The position numbers and the translations under genes were made by a program. A stretch of DNA of 64,000 nt from Halocatena pleomorpha (GTDB lineage: Archaea > Halobacteriota > Halobacteria > Halobacteriales > Haloarculaceae): NCBI RefSeq assembly GCF_003862495.1, contig NZ_RRCH01000002.1, positions 62,001-126,000 on the forward strand. The letters run 5' to 3'. A model generated the notes under the pieces. That model searched no databases and had not been told where the DNA came from. It was given only the letters and a program-made list of their open reading frames with translations. Below are positions 18,539 through 28,533 of the stretch, piece by piece (position 1 is the first letter of the stretch; the number at the start of each line of letters is the position of its first letter).

Positions 18539-19662
18539 TTACCGGTTTTGTATCCGGAATGGGGATTCGATTAGCCGCCGCTCGGAGTAAAGTATCTCTA
18601 GAATGATCGGTGCAAGGAAGATTCCGCCAACGTAATAGAGCATCGACGGCTGGGTTAGGAGGTAGTACCAAAGGATTAATAGGACGGCTAAGACGGTGCC
18701 ACCGAGACCGATCCCGGGTATCCACGGCGAACGGTCGGTGTCAGGGTCGCGGAGGCAAATGTAGTTTACCGCCCCGAAGATGAGGGCGAATGCGATCGAC
18801 GCGAACAACGTGATTACCTTGAGTGTTCCAAGTGCGGTAAAGACACCCGTAAGACTAGCGATGACCACCAAGCTCCACGTGGGGATCCCTTTCTTGTTCC
18901 GAAACGAAAACAACTGTGGCAGCGCGCCATCGCTCGCTACCTTGTGTGCGAGTCGGGCCGTGCCGAACAGCGTCGCGTTGATCGCTGAAGTGGTCGAAAA
19001 CAGCGCAGCAAGAGAGACGAGAACAAACGCTCCCTGCTGTATCCGTGGGTCGGCAAAGAGCATCCTCGCCGCGACGGCGAGGACGGTCTCCTTGGACTGA
19101 AGTATCTGTTCGGGTGATAATACCGTCGTCGTCACGAACGCGACGAGGACGTAGATCACCGTCGAGATGGCGATCGAGAGGTAGATACCCGTCTCCATGG
19201 TGGCGATACCCCCTCCCCCCCTCAATGTCGGTGTACTCGTAAGGGAGCAGTTGGAACCCCTCGAAGGAGACGAAGATGGTCCCGATGCTCACGATCGGTG
19301 TGAGCAGTCCCGTAGAGAAGACGCCCCCGACGAACGGACGGGCACTGTCGCCGACGAAGATAGCCCAGAGGCCGACAAGCCCGAACGCAAAGAGGATGGC
19401 CACTTTGATGTATACGAGGATGTCCTGAGACTCGCCGCTCTCGCGTACACCCATGAGATTAATTCCTGTAAAGACGACGATGCCGATCGATAGTGCTCCT
19501 CGCAGCCACGTGTCGGTCGTACCCACGAGGAGTTCCGCTGCGAACGACCAATGCGAAGACGTACATCGCCATGGTGCCGACGTAGCCCACAATCAAGATC
19601 CACCCGATGAGTCCCCCGACCCCCATGGCGATCACCTCTCGGAGAGCGAGTTGTTCTGACAT
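18539..19662 (-). pseudogene. APC-type amino-acid permease pseudogene with internal deletion
   Basis: The start MSEQLALREVIAMGVGGLIG is the first helix of an APC permease. It is joined in frame straight to GWILIVGYVGTMAMYVFA, which in the family lies several helices later, so roughly 80 residues are missing. The frame then shifts near 19560 into LLVGTTDTWLRGALSIGIVV. It shifts again at a C-rich run (19208-19222) into the long C-terminal part (METGIYLSIAISTVIYVLV onward, ending ESPFRIQNR). It cannot make a working transporter. Confidence 0.75.
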
Positions 19663-20085
19663 AGTGGATGAGGATGGTCCCGATTCGCTCTTACGTAACC
19701 GTCAGTTCACTCCGCCAGCGTATGGCGAATATATCTAAAACCCAATCAATATTTGGCGGAATACTTCGAAACCTAATCGACCGCGGTATCTTAGAGCTTC
19801 GGACTCGACTCAGGAATCCGCGTGCTCTCACGTTCGGTCGCCGCTAAGCGTCGATAACGCCAGTGAGCTGGGAGTTGAGACCAGCTCCTGCCATTGCCTC
19901 GTAGACCGTCGTGTTATCGATCCTGTCCTGTCTATTGTGAGATAACGCTTGACACCGTTGCGCTCGCTCATTGTCCGGGATTCGATGTGGAGCGTCTCAG
20001 TGATACCAGAGGACGAAACAGTGCTGCATCAGGATCGATTGTGAGACTGCATACCCTGCCCGACCTCAAACGCGAGTGTAGTGGA
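19663..20085. other. Intergenic region
   Basis: Upstream region of the broken permease. An AT-rich patch near 19735-19755 (TATCTAAAACCCAATC) may be its old promoter. No gene was recognised. Confidence 0.35.
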
Positions 20086-20228
20086 TTACTCTGTATATAC
20101 TGTCGGCTGTTTCTCAAACCGCTGTCGACACTCTTCACTACAGAAATAGTATATTTTACTACGTGCTGGACAGTGGTGACTGCGTCACCATGTGAAAGTT
20201 CCATTCCACAGTCCGGATCAGTCGGCAT
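20086..20228 (-). pseudogene. YHS-domain mini-protein, frameshifted
   Basis: From ATG 20228 the frame reads MPTDPDCGMELSHGDAVTT. After a one-base shift near 20155 it continues YYFCSEECRQRFEKQPTVYT to a TAA at 20086. Together this is a complete stand-alone YHS domain of about 47 residues with the DPxCGM and FCSxxC metal motifs, matching the domains in the two permeases. As read it is broken. Confidence 0.65.
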
Positions 20229-20325
20229 CCAAGCGATTTGTTCGATCCCCAGCCGAATGGTCATTTCGGAGTGGTGTAAATATGTGTCTTTTAGGAAACG
20301 ATGAGTGAATTCAATGATGACCTAG

Positions 20326-20783
20326 ATGGTTCGCTTTTCTTTTCGTCTCTTCCGGATCCTTGGCAACCTCGTCCAGAAAGGCATCCAGCAATGGGCGTAC
20401 CCAATGTTCGTCGAACTCGTGGCGTACAAGGTCGAATCCACGGAACTGTCCGTGAACACGGTGAACTCTGCATATACGAGCCAGCGGTGTAGTCACTGCG
20501 GGTTTACCCACGAGAATAACCGGGATGAGAAGGTGTTCGAGTGCGTGGTGGGGACGAGGCGAACACGGACTACACTGCGGTCGCCGGACAACATCCGGCG
20601 AGCAACCGGAACTCACTGAGCTCCGGTGACAGCGAAGAATATCGCCAACCGATACTGCAGGTATATCCATCGCGGGCAGACGTCTCGCGGGGGATGGGCC
20701 ACCAGTCAACTGACAAGTCTCAGGGGTCGACCCCGAGGCGGTTGACACGCAACAATAGGAATCACGCTCAATTGGCTATGTGA
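20326..20783 (+). pseudogene. TnpB (IS200/IS605) C-terminal remnant
   Basis: The frame from 20326 contains LVAYKVESTELSVNTVNSAY and TSQRCSHCGFTHENNRDEKV, the C-terminal zinc-ribbon part of TnpB. A shift near 20550 leads to NTDYTAVAGQHPAS and a tail resembling haloarchaeal TnpB ends. The catalytic N-terminal and RuvC portions are missing. A dead fragment of a TnpB-type element. Confidence 0.7.
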
Positions 20784-21005
20784 TTCTGGCAACGGATGCT
20801 CTTATTGGAAGTACACTGGTGGTTTTCGTCGACGTCACTTACACACTGGTTGGATTAGGCGCGTTCTCGTTTTCTTCGTCCTATTAATCCGTTCATCGGA
20901 CGACAATATTCGATGAGAAGCTGGCAATCGCCAAGCCACTCTTTAGCAGACTCTTCACCGACCTAGCCAACCACACGACCTAGTCGAAGACGATCATGTG
21001 CACAG

Positions 21006-21980
21006 TCATCCAGTTGAATCGCGGTAGATGGTTCGTCCTCCCCGGTAGACGACGAGCGCAGCCACGACGATCGCGGTTCCGAAGAGAAGCGTGATACTGA
21101 GGTCGTGGAGAACCCGAATCCCGTAGATATGGCTGATCGTCTTGCTTGCTACTGCGATGCTGTCAAGGAGTAGTACCATCGCGAAGTAACCCATCAGTGC
21201 GCGCTCGTCGACAACGTCAGTGAGGCGCGAGCCAACGTAGGATCCGAGGACGCTTCCACCGAGCAGCGGGAACACGACCGTGAAATGGACGGCCCCTTGT
21301 TGGAAATAGCGAACGGATCCGAACGCGCTCGACCCAGCGATCTGGAAGATATCGGTGCCGACCGCGATTGATTTCGAGATACCGATACCGTAGATGAGGC
21401 TCGGAACCATCAGAAATCCACCACCCACCCCGAGGAAGCCGGAGAGCGTTCCGATACCGACACCGACGACAAGGACAAGCCAGACGGAGACGCGCATGTC
21501 CGAACGTAGACTGATTCGAGGGGGCAATCGACCGAGAGCGTAGCGTTTGAACACGGGAGGAGCGCGTCGTTCGATGGAATCGGTGAATCTGTCCCTATGA
21601 ACTCGGCGGAGGATGAGTACGCCACCTGCTGCCAGCAGTACGACGTAGGCGATGCTGATGACAACATCCGCGAGCCCTTTCCCAGCGAGCCAGAAGAGAA
21701 CCCGCCTACCGGCCTCAATACCAACTGCCATACTGACAATAAGGAGAATTCCGAGGGCGTAATCGATGTGTCCGGCAGACTGGTGGGTGATCGCCGCGGC
21801 GATGGATGTTCCGAAGACGAACACGAGACCAGAGCCCACAGCAGCTTCGGCAGGATGACCGAGCACGAGGAGCGCAGGGGTGACAAAAAAGCTCCCACCC
21901 AACCCGAAGAAGCCAAAGAGAATGCCCACCAAGAACCCGAACCCAACAAAGAACAGTGCCGCTGATTCTACGAGCATCAT
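21006..21980 (-). CDS. TauE/SafE family anion exporter
   Basis: A 324-residue membrane protein with the internal repeat of the TSUP family. GILFGFFGLGGSFFVTPALL lies near the N-terminus and GTLSGFLGVGGGFLMVPSLI in the second half, each starting a group of about four helices. Such proteins export or import small sulfur- or carbon-containing anions (sulfite, thiosulfate, sulfoacetate). No neighbouring gene fixes the substrate here. The start at 21980 gives MMLVESAALFFVGFGF; a second Met follows directly. Confidence 0.88.
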   Translation of the reverse strand: MMLVESAALFFVGFGFLVGILFGFFGLGGSFFVTPALLVLGHPAEAAVGSGLVFVFGTSIAAAITHQSAGHIDYALGILLIVSMAVGIEAGRRVLFWLAGKGLADVVISIAYVVLLAAGGVLILRRVHRDRFTDSIERRAPPVFKRYALGRLPPRISLRSDMRVSVWLVLVVGVGIGTLSGFLGVGGGFLMVPSLIYGIGISKSIAVGTDIFQIAGSSAFGSVRYFQQGAVHFTVVFPLLGGSVLGSYVGSRLTDVVDERALMGYFAMVLLLDSIAVASKTISHIYGIRVLHDLSITLLFGTAIVVAALVVYRGGRTIYRDSTG

Positions 21981-22429
21981 CTTTCTTGAACTATTTCTCG
22001 TTCGATTCGACAGAGGATTCCCAACCAGGTTTCGTATGCACGTGGAAGATTACGACAGAACGATAAAGAGCATCCCACCATCGTTGCTCAGAGTACGATG
22101 TGCATGTGCAAAAGTCTGCGGCGTTCTCGATTCTCCGGCGATAGATACGCTCTAGATTGTCTGGCGAATGAGGACGTTCTATCGACGTACGAAACGAGAG
22201 AGGAGTGACGTTTTCTCGTGTCCTTTGAGCGTCCCACGGACGATCGAGACACCCCGAAGTGGCAGTTTTCAAATTTCTATCATGTATGCATTATTGATGA
22301 ACTGCCGTCTTGCGATTCGTATCGATTGAACTGGCTCCATATGCGATACTGTGAGCAGCTACAACAGTCGATCAACGCCGATCGGCTCTCACAGATTCCT
22401 GCATCAACGATCTCCGCCAGAAGAGCGTC
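21981..22429. other. Intergenic stretch
   Basis: Between the TauE/SafE gene and a decayed methyltransferase. Short open frames on both strands show no family motif. Confidence 0.3.
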
Positions 22430-22930
22430 AAATTTCATGTGGCAGATACGTTCAAATCGGTCGTCCATGCAGAACCCTTCGTCTATTTCGCGATTCAGAT
22501 GACATCCACCAGCTAAGGTGTGTCGTGCCAGCGCGAGTACGTCGTATGCGACATCAACTATTCCGTCTCCCTAGACGTGTTCGAAGAAGCGGAATTCGTC
22601 CATAGTTTCGCCACCTGAGCCACTTCGGAAAGTACAGTTTCAACATCAGGAGTTGTACGGAGTACGAGAGACACGATCACCACATCGAACGAATTGTCCG
22701 CAAACGGAAGACTTCTGCGCTGGCATCCTCAACCTCTATTTCGATCAGGAGAGAGCATACACAGTCAACGTAACACATCGGGAGTCAAAGCAAAGTCGCG
22801 TCGTCGCTGGCACGTCAAGCATCCGGTGGAAAAGGTGTCGTATTCGAGTCCGTGGTGTTCCCCGGATACGACACTATCCAGTAGACAAGGGTCGGTCACG
22901 TACTCCCAGATTTCCTCGGATGTAGTATCG
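22430..22930 (-). pseudogene. Methyltransferase pseudogene
   Basis: Reading the minus strand gives typical SAM-methyltransferase pieces in several frames. RSLPFADNSFDVVIVSLVLR is at about 22715-22660, FFEHV followed by a stop and GDGIVDVAYDVLALARH is near 22580, and TLAGGCHLNREIDEGF is near 22490. Stops and frameshifts separate them. It is the remains of a UbiE-like enzyme, a different relic from the one at 2974. Confidence 0.5.
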
Positions 22931-23428
22931 ATGGCGATCTTGGCTTTGCCAGTTACGTCACCCGTTCAGCCGAACATCCCCCACCTACGAACAGGCTGAG
23001 GCGAGACAGAGGCATGTCAAACAGCTCATTCTAGCTCGTGATTCGATTGCATGAACACTCGTTCTATTTGCAGAATTCCACCCTCTGAAATAGGGATTCC
23101 CCCTGACTTCGCAGTATAAACGTACATAGTTTGTCTACGACATTTATTCCATTGTGATTTTTGAAATTAATGCTTCCAGCTGCACATTGCATTCTCTGTC
23201 TCTTTCCCAAAATCACGCAGTAGACGACCAGATACCATACTCAATCGTGTTAGTGTTTCGGTGCTCATACCGTCTATCAAGTGTCCTCTCCATAATTGGA
23301 AAACTACGCCCTTACGTCCTCAGCTACTTCACCACATAACTACGGCTGTAGAACAGCAAAGAAGACTCTATCTCATCCGTTTTAAAAAAGCACAACTTTA
23401 TACGCTGGCAACCTTAGTAATAATACTC
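22931..23428. other. Intergenic stretch
   Basis: No gene recognised. A TATA-like TTTATACGC at about 23397-23405 belongs to the small gene at 23429. Confidence 0.35.
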
Positions 23429-23593
23429 ATGCACTCTGAGACTGCGCCTGTAAAGTCGGAGGATCGCGATAGCGTCGCAGCAAAGGACGCCTCTGACCTT
23501 CGTAAACTAATTCAAGAGCAGTGGTCTATAACGCTCTGTGATGAGGTTGCAGTCCGCGAGTTCAGTCGTTCTCTTTCGACTCTTCCGGACTAA
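23429..23593 (+). CDS. 54-residue hypothetical protein
   Basis: ATG 23429 opens a frame starting MHSETAPVKSEDRDSVAAKD and ending REFSRSLSTLPD. A TATA-like TTTATACGC lies about 28 bases before the ATG, as expected for a haloarchaeal leaderless gene; this is the main support. The protein is charged and probably helical, with no known domain. It converges on the Fic/Doc-like gene, so if that gene is a toxin this small protein is one place to look for an antitoxin, although toxin-antitoxin pairs are usually co-oriented. Confidence 0.45.
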   Translation: MHSETAPVKSEDRDSVAAKDASDLRKLIQEQWSITLCDEVAVREFSRSLSTLPD

Positions 23594-23629
23594 GTCCCTG
23601 TATTGTTCGCTATCGTTCCTTATGATATA

Positions 23630-24595
23630 TTATTTCTCATTAATAGCAGGCGTTTCACTAGCTTCATCAAAAGAATAATCTGTTGCGATACGATCTAGAA
23701 ACGCTCGTTTCCCGTCATCAGTTATGTTTCGAAGGTGAGTCGCGTCACTTCGCTCAAGAAGATGATCAACGAACGGCTGAGTCGCGTTTCGATGTTGCTG
23801 GGTGTAATACTGAAAAGCATCCGGACGCTGAAGGTTTTCTAGTTCACTATTAAGATTAATAATGATTCCTTCTTTCCGTTGAACTGCATCGACTCCCAGC
23901 GAATGAGCATATCTGAGAAGCCCAGCCTTGCGGCGAAGTGTCAAATGACGTTTTGATGAGAGAATATAGTCTTCAGCCCAGTCATGCCATTCATCATCTA
24001 CACCTGTCTTCGGAAGCTCGATATCCTCATCGAAGGTCCGGAGATACCTTCCGAGGATGCTAATTCCCGATCGATGGTTAGTGTTCGGCATGGGATGCTG
24101 ACAAATAAACTCCGAAAGGAGTTGTGTGGCTACCTCTGGCACAGGCTGACGCCATTGCACGTTTCGAACAACCTCCGCGAGAGATTCTAAATCGAATTTC
24201 TTGTACAACCTCATCGATTCATCTGGAATGTCGTCGGTGATGCTCAGGAAAATTGTATCCACAAGTAAGACAAAATTTATTTCTCGGTCTTCGAAAATAC
24301 CATTAAGATACTCATTAATTTCCTCATCAGAATTTGACCATTCATCAGGAGTTCCTGATTGTGAACTTGTATATATTGTGTGTACCTTTTGTCCGTCTAC
24401 TTGGAACTGCCACTGACTACAATTCTTGATATCATTTTGTTCTCTGAATTCTTCTGTCTTAGACAGAAATCGCTCGTAATCGTCAGTGATGAACCTGAGA
24501 GACCGATGAAATGCTTTCGGTTCATGATACGGAATGAGCACTAAGTCGTCCTCTGTCTGGTCACCCCAATCAGTTTGATCTGTCCACTCCGACAT
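23630..24595 (-). CDS. Divergent Fic/Doc-like protein (candidate AMP/phosphotransferase)
   Basis: A 321-residue acidic protein with no obvious full-length match that I recall. Residues 155-186 read VATQLLSEFICQHPMPNTNH followed by RSGISILGRYLR, a helix, loop and helix closely resembling the Fic/Doc active site HxFx(D/N)(G/A)N(K/G)R. Here the loop is HPMPNTNHR (His 167 to Arg 175), with Thr in place of the small residue. Fic/Doc enzymes transfer AMP or phosphate to proteins and often act as toxins or signalling enzymes. The assignment rests on this motif and its helical context, so confidence is moderate. The gene has low GC compared with the redox cluster. Confidence 0.5.
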   Translation of the reverse strand: MSEWTDQTDWGDQTEDDLVLIPYHEPKAFHRSLRFITDDYERFLSKTEEFREQNDIKNCSQWQFQVDGQKVHTIYTSSQSGTPDEWSNSDEEINEYLNGIFEDREINFVLLVDTIFLSITDDIPDESMRLYKKFDLESLAEVVRNVQWRQPVPEVATQLLSEFICQHPMPNTNHRSGISILGRYLRTFDEDIELPKTGVDDEWHDWAEDYILSSKRHLTLRRKAGLLRYAHSLGVDAVQRKEGIIINLNSELENLQRPDAFQYYTQQHRNATQPFVDHLLERSDATHLRNITDDGKRAFLDRIATDYSFDEASETPAINEK

Positions 24596-24852
24596 ACCGT
24601 ATTGTAGATCATAAAATGATATAAATAGTGTGTCTGAATCTCAAGAAAAAGATCTAGAGTGGAATGTATATATGAAGAAGATAAAGCTCTTTATCATCTC
24701 TGTGCATGTTCAGGGTCGTCGATCAGTTTGTTCCTGATGAGCGACTGTATATCACCGGTTTGACCGGGAACGAACAGTACCCGACAGTCGTGGTGTCCAC
24801 CTCTGGCTCTAACTATTATCCGTTCGACAGCCACATATTGTCTTCCTATTCC

Positions 24853-25909
24853 ATCCGCTCGATGTACGCTGTTTCGGGCTCTCGATCGATCTTGGGAAGG
24901 AGATAGGTGACGCCCAGGTTGTCCAGCGTTTGGTAGACCTGCAACGATTCGAACCCACGGTCTGCGAGGACGAGATCGATCGATGCGAATTCTTAGGTTC
25001 AGCGCACGAGCCGTCGGACCGTTCGATGATACTCGTGGGGGAAATTCTCATTCCACGCTGAGCTCTCAATCACCGGCTCAACGGCGAGGACGATCGGCAT
25101 GCTCTTCCCAACGAGCGATAACATAGCGAATTTGTAGGCTATTTCTCGCGATTTATCGGTCCCACTGACCTCACTCGGCGGAGCATCCTCAGCATGGTAG
25201 GGTCAGGTCGTGATATCGATCGCCACAGTCACCGGCGGTTAGAGGATCTGGAGATGATTCACTGCCGCCAGGAGATTCTCGATCGACTGCTCAAACCCCG
25301 CGTGAATCTGCTCTTGGGAATATTACTTGACTGTCCGGGTACTTCCCGTTGCCCGCACGTCTTGAGTTGAACGATCCGAACACCGTATTCCCAGCAAGCC
25401 GGACGTGCTTCCGAATCTGGTCATTTGAGAACTTGCCGACGTGCCGTTCGAGGAGGTCGGAGTCGTTATCCTCGACGTAACGCGGTTGGCGGAGATCGAG
25501 TGCGTCGTCGTTCTCAGAGCGGCCTCAACGAGGCGCTCGCTTACTGGGAGAATACGTCGTTTCGTGGCGTCGGAGAGGTTTCGTCCCACACCGCTGTGAG
25601 CGTCTGCCGCGTTGGGGCCGTGTTGTACTTTTCGAACTTCGTCGCGTCGAAACCGAGTCGGCTCGCGCGTGTCTCGGTCGAGAGGTGCTCGTAGAGCTAT
25701 TTCCAAGAGAGTCTGCCGAGTTCGCGGCAGAGTAGTGCTCGAGCTATCGGCTCAGGATCGTACTCTCGGCCCTCGAAGTACTCATAGTCCTTATTCTGAA
25801 GGATTCGAGTGAGCTCTGGGATGTGTACGAGAGTAACGAGTGTCGGCGCTGTCTCCAGCTGTTCGTCTGCCTTGTTGAGGAGTGATTCTGAGACTGTCGT
25901 CTCCCTCAT
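24853..25909 (-). pseudogene. DDE transposase pseudogene, copy 2
   Basis: The start (MRETTVSESLLNKADEQLET, then EPIARALLCRELGRLSWK) and later pieces (LYEHLSTETRASRLGFDATK and the reverse of the catalytic segments at 24900-25260) match copy 1 at 1-1274. Numerous in-frame stops and shifts are present, so it is an older, more decayed copy. Confidence 0.7.
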
Positions 25910-25987
25910 TGTAACGACTCTCGCAGCATTGAATCATCCAGATTTATGCGGACAAGCACAAGTAGACGGGTAAGATACTGACTGATT

Positions 25988-27178
25988 TCACCGGAGAGGA
26001 AGACTCATTGCTGTCTGTGATTCAAACGGATCTACCAGTGCCCGTATCAGGAGAACAGTGAAGGTCGCGAACATCCCGAGAACGGCCAGTGCTGTCATCG
26101 GTGTGGTTACCTCCGCGAGGGCTCCTCCAGTCGATCGTGCCAAGACAAAAATGAGTGCCTGTATCATCGAAACACCGCTCAAGGCTGTTGCTCGCCCCTG
26201 AGAGTCGAGTCGGTTATTCAGATACGTACTGCCGAGGGTATCGCTGACAGTGTTGGCGCTCCGGGAGACGAAGAATACGAGTACTGCAACGACGGGAAGC
26301 GTACTCGCAAGCAGGAGAACACCTGCGAGTCCCGCCGCTCCAAGCGTAAACCAGGCTCCGATACCGAGTCGCTCCGCAATTGGAGCTGCGAGTGCCGATC
26401 CCACGGCAGCGGCGATCATCAGTCCCGCATACAACGGCCCGAGAAGCGTCGGCGTGAATCCGACTGAGAGTGCGACTGGTTGTACGAAGACCTCAATCGT
26501 CTCTGGCACAGCCAAGACGACCGCCGAGATGACGACGAATATCCGTAGTTGACTTGTCGTGAGTACTGTCGTGAGCGCATCGACAGCTTCTGATGGCGAG
26601 AACCCCTCTGCCGAGGTATGAGCGTCTGGTTCGGGAAGCGTCAGAACGACCAAGCCGCCCAGCGTGGTCATGGCGGCCGCAGCAGCGAACGGCAAGACCG
26701 CCCAGGACTCGTACAGGAGACCGCCACACAGGGCAGTAACGGCAGCCGCTACGTAGAATACTGACGTACTCTGGCCTCGAACGTTCGTGTACCTCGATGT
26801 GGCCTCAGCATCGACGAGCGTGTCGTAGAGCCACGCATCGGTACTACCGGAGCGGAAAGTTGCGGCTACGCCCCAAAACGACCAGCATAAAATGAATCCA
26901 GCGAGGGAATCGGCGAGAGCAAACCCGACGTGTGTCACCGAGACAAGTGCTGCGCCAAGGGCCAGTCCGTTCCGTCTACCGAGACGGTCACCGATGTACC
27001 CTGTCGGAATTTCACCGACCAGCGTGCCGAGAAAGAACGTCCCCGCTGCGAGGCCAACACCCGCGAGGTCCAGCCCTTGCGCGAGTGCGTGGACTGTAAG
27101 AATCGGATACACGAATCCCTCGGAGGTCAGTAGTCGATAGATATAGAATCGATAAAGGAATGATCTGAGAGATGTCAC
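25988..27178 (-). CDS. MFS transporter
   Basis: A 396-residue protein with about twelve membrane helices. The loop between helices 2 and 3 carries the major-facilitator signature (GEIPTGYIGDRLGRRNGLAL), and a second MFS-like loop appears mid-protein. The class resembles drug/solute efflux members. Neighbours on both sides are a broken transposase and a regulator remnant, so the substrate cannot be inferred. The start at 27178 gives MTSLRSFLYRFYIYRLLTSE, a short cytoplasmic lead into helix 1. Confidence 0.88.
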   Translation of the reverse strand: MTSLRSFLYRFYIYRLLTSEGFVYPILTVHALAQGLDLAGVGLAAGTFFLGTLVGEIPTGYIGDRLGRRNGLALGAALVSVTHVGFALADSLAGFILCWSFWGVAATFRSGSTDAWLYDTLVDAEATSRYTNVRGQSTSVFYVAAAVTALCGGLLYESWAVLPFAAAAAMTTLGGLVVLTLPEPDAHTSAEGFSPSEAVDALTTVLTTSQLRIFVVISAVVLAVPETIEVFVQPVALSVGFTPTLLGPLYAGLMIAAAVGSALAAPIAERLGIGAWFTLGAAGLAGVLLLASTLPVVAVLVFFVSRSANTVSDTLGSTYLNNRLDSQGRATALSGVSMIQALIFVLARSTGGALAEVTTPMTALAVLGMFATFTVLLIRALVDPFESQTAMSLPLR

Positions 27179-27323
27179 TCAACTACGCCTCATACTCGTT
27201 ATTCGATACGCTACTCTCTTCGTTATCGGCCGTTCGAGGTCGCCTACGGTCATTCAAAGACAGACGGCACTACTCATGGACCGTAGTTAATAGTTCGTAG
27301 AAAATTGTTCCAATTGGGTAATT

Positions 27324-27760
27324 AACACGACCGAGCGGGCCATTTCGATACACTTTGTCGGGCGTGTGACGGGCCGCTGCGACTGATCTACAAAAATCAA
27401 GTGTTCGTCGCACGGTGTCCGTCGTGCGAGGAGTCAGTGCTGAGTTCACCGTTCTTGCCTGCCGGGATGGTTGATCGGTCGAACGATGAACTCTTGTCTG
27501 CCTTCGATACATGGTCACGGAAACTGGTTGACCTGCTTCAGAGCGGTGTTTGCCCGTGGTGTAGGAGTACCGTTTCTCATGAGTTTGAGCTACGCGATGC
27601 GTCCGAGGAAGTTCGTATCACCCATCGGTGTGACCGCTGTCGGGGATTATCACACCACCGAGGGAGGACCCCCGGAACTATCCCGAACCCCCTCATTACG
27701 ACCACGATCCCTTATCGAATCCAGACCGTTAATTGTACACAGATCCAACGTCTGACCTGT
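27324..27760 (+). pseudogene. Truncated zinc-ribbon/winged-helix (DUF7351-like) regulator remnant
   Basis: The open frame reads DTLCRACDGPLRLIYKNQVF, VARCPSCEESVLSSPFLPAG, then CPWCRSTVSHEFEL and THRCDRCRGLS, four CxxC knuckles of the C-terminal part of a haloarchaeal DUF7351-type regulator. The N-terminal winged helix is absent because a stop lies upstream, and the frame shifts after GLSH. A C-terminal remnant. Confidence 0.55.
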
Positions 27761-28436
27761 GACGGTCACCACAGAGTTCCTCATCAGTTCACTATCGCTT
27801 CCACTCGTGAGTCTCGCGAAGTCGCTCGAGTCGAATCAATTCGAGTGCGTACACGGACTCTGTCTCGAACACGATTCTCGCGTGTTCGTCATCTATCTTG
27901 AGCCGATGGAGGATCGCTCTGAAGACGATCTCTTGGCGTTCGACGAAGTGGTTGAGGCGACAGCACTCGGACGATCGAGTGGGAAAGACGTGTTTCAGAT
28001 CACTATCGAACTGGAGGATATCGTCTCGGAAGCGTTCGCACCGGAACGGTTCACTGCGACCCAGATGGAACCGACAGTCGTCACACCAGAGGGCTGGTAC
28101 GAGAAGAAACTCTTCCAGAACTACAATGCGTTCAATGGGATGCGAACTCGATGTGAGGAGTATGGCATCGAGGTTGAACTGGTTTCCATCTCTCAGAATC
28201 AATCTGGAGACGATGAGTCATCTCAATATGGGCTGACTGACCGGCAACATGAGGCGCTCACCCTGGCGATCGGTCGAGGATACTACGAAAGCCCGCGTCA
28301 GGTCAGTACCGAAGAACTGGCCGAAGAAATGGGTATCTCGCAACCGTCTATGTCGAGTCTCCTCCGCCGCGGTGAGCGTCAACTCCTTACCTCGGCACTG
28401 GGCTCACAGCCCCAGATCGACAGCCTCTCTCGATAG
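27759..28436 (+). CDS. HTH_10 (bacterio-opsin activator type) transcriptional regulator
   Basis: A 225-residue regulator. The N-terminal sensor half starts MTVTTEFLISSLSLPLVS. The C-terminal HTH_10 reads LTDRQHEALTLAIGRGYYES followed by TEELAEEMGISQPSMSSLLR. This is the family of Halobacterium Bat and many haloarchaeal regulators of unknown signal. It lies directly upstream of, and on the same strand as, the redox cluster at 28534, so it could control those genes, but the palindromic sites there have not been tied to it. Codons and length look intact. Confidence 0.88.
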   Translation: MTVTTEFLISSLSLPLVSLAKSLESNQFECVHGLCLEHDSRVFVIYLEPMEDRSEDDLLAFDEVVEATALGRSSGKDVFQITIELEDIVSEAFAPERFTATQMEPTVVTPEGWYEKKLFQNYNAFNGMRTRCEEYGIEVELVSISQNQSGDDESSQYGLTDRQHEALTLAIGRGYYESPRQVSTEELAEEMGISQPSMSSLLRRGERQLLTSALGSQPQIDSLSR

Positions 28437-28472
28437 TCTCGAATTGTTTCGTACTCCGTACGAACTGCCCAG

Positions 28473-28499
28473 TTTATAAGCGTGCTTTCAGTATAGCAC
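28473..28499 (+). promoter_or_regulatory. TATA box with adjacent palindromic operator O1
   Basis: TTTATAAG (28473-28480) is followed after one base by GTGCTTTCAGTATAGCAC (28482-28499), an inverted repeat with GTGCT/AGCAC arms. It lies 35 bases before the SDR start at 28534 and matches sites O2-O6. Confidence 0.7.
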
Positions 28500-28533
28500 A
28501 ACGGCGAAGGGCACAACGGTTTTACCAAAACCG

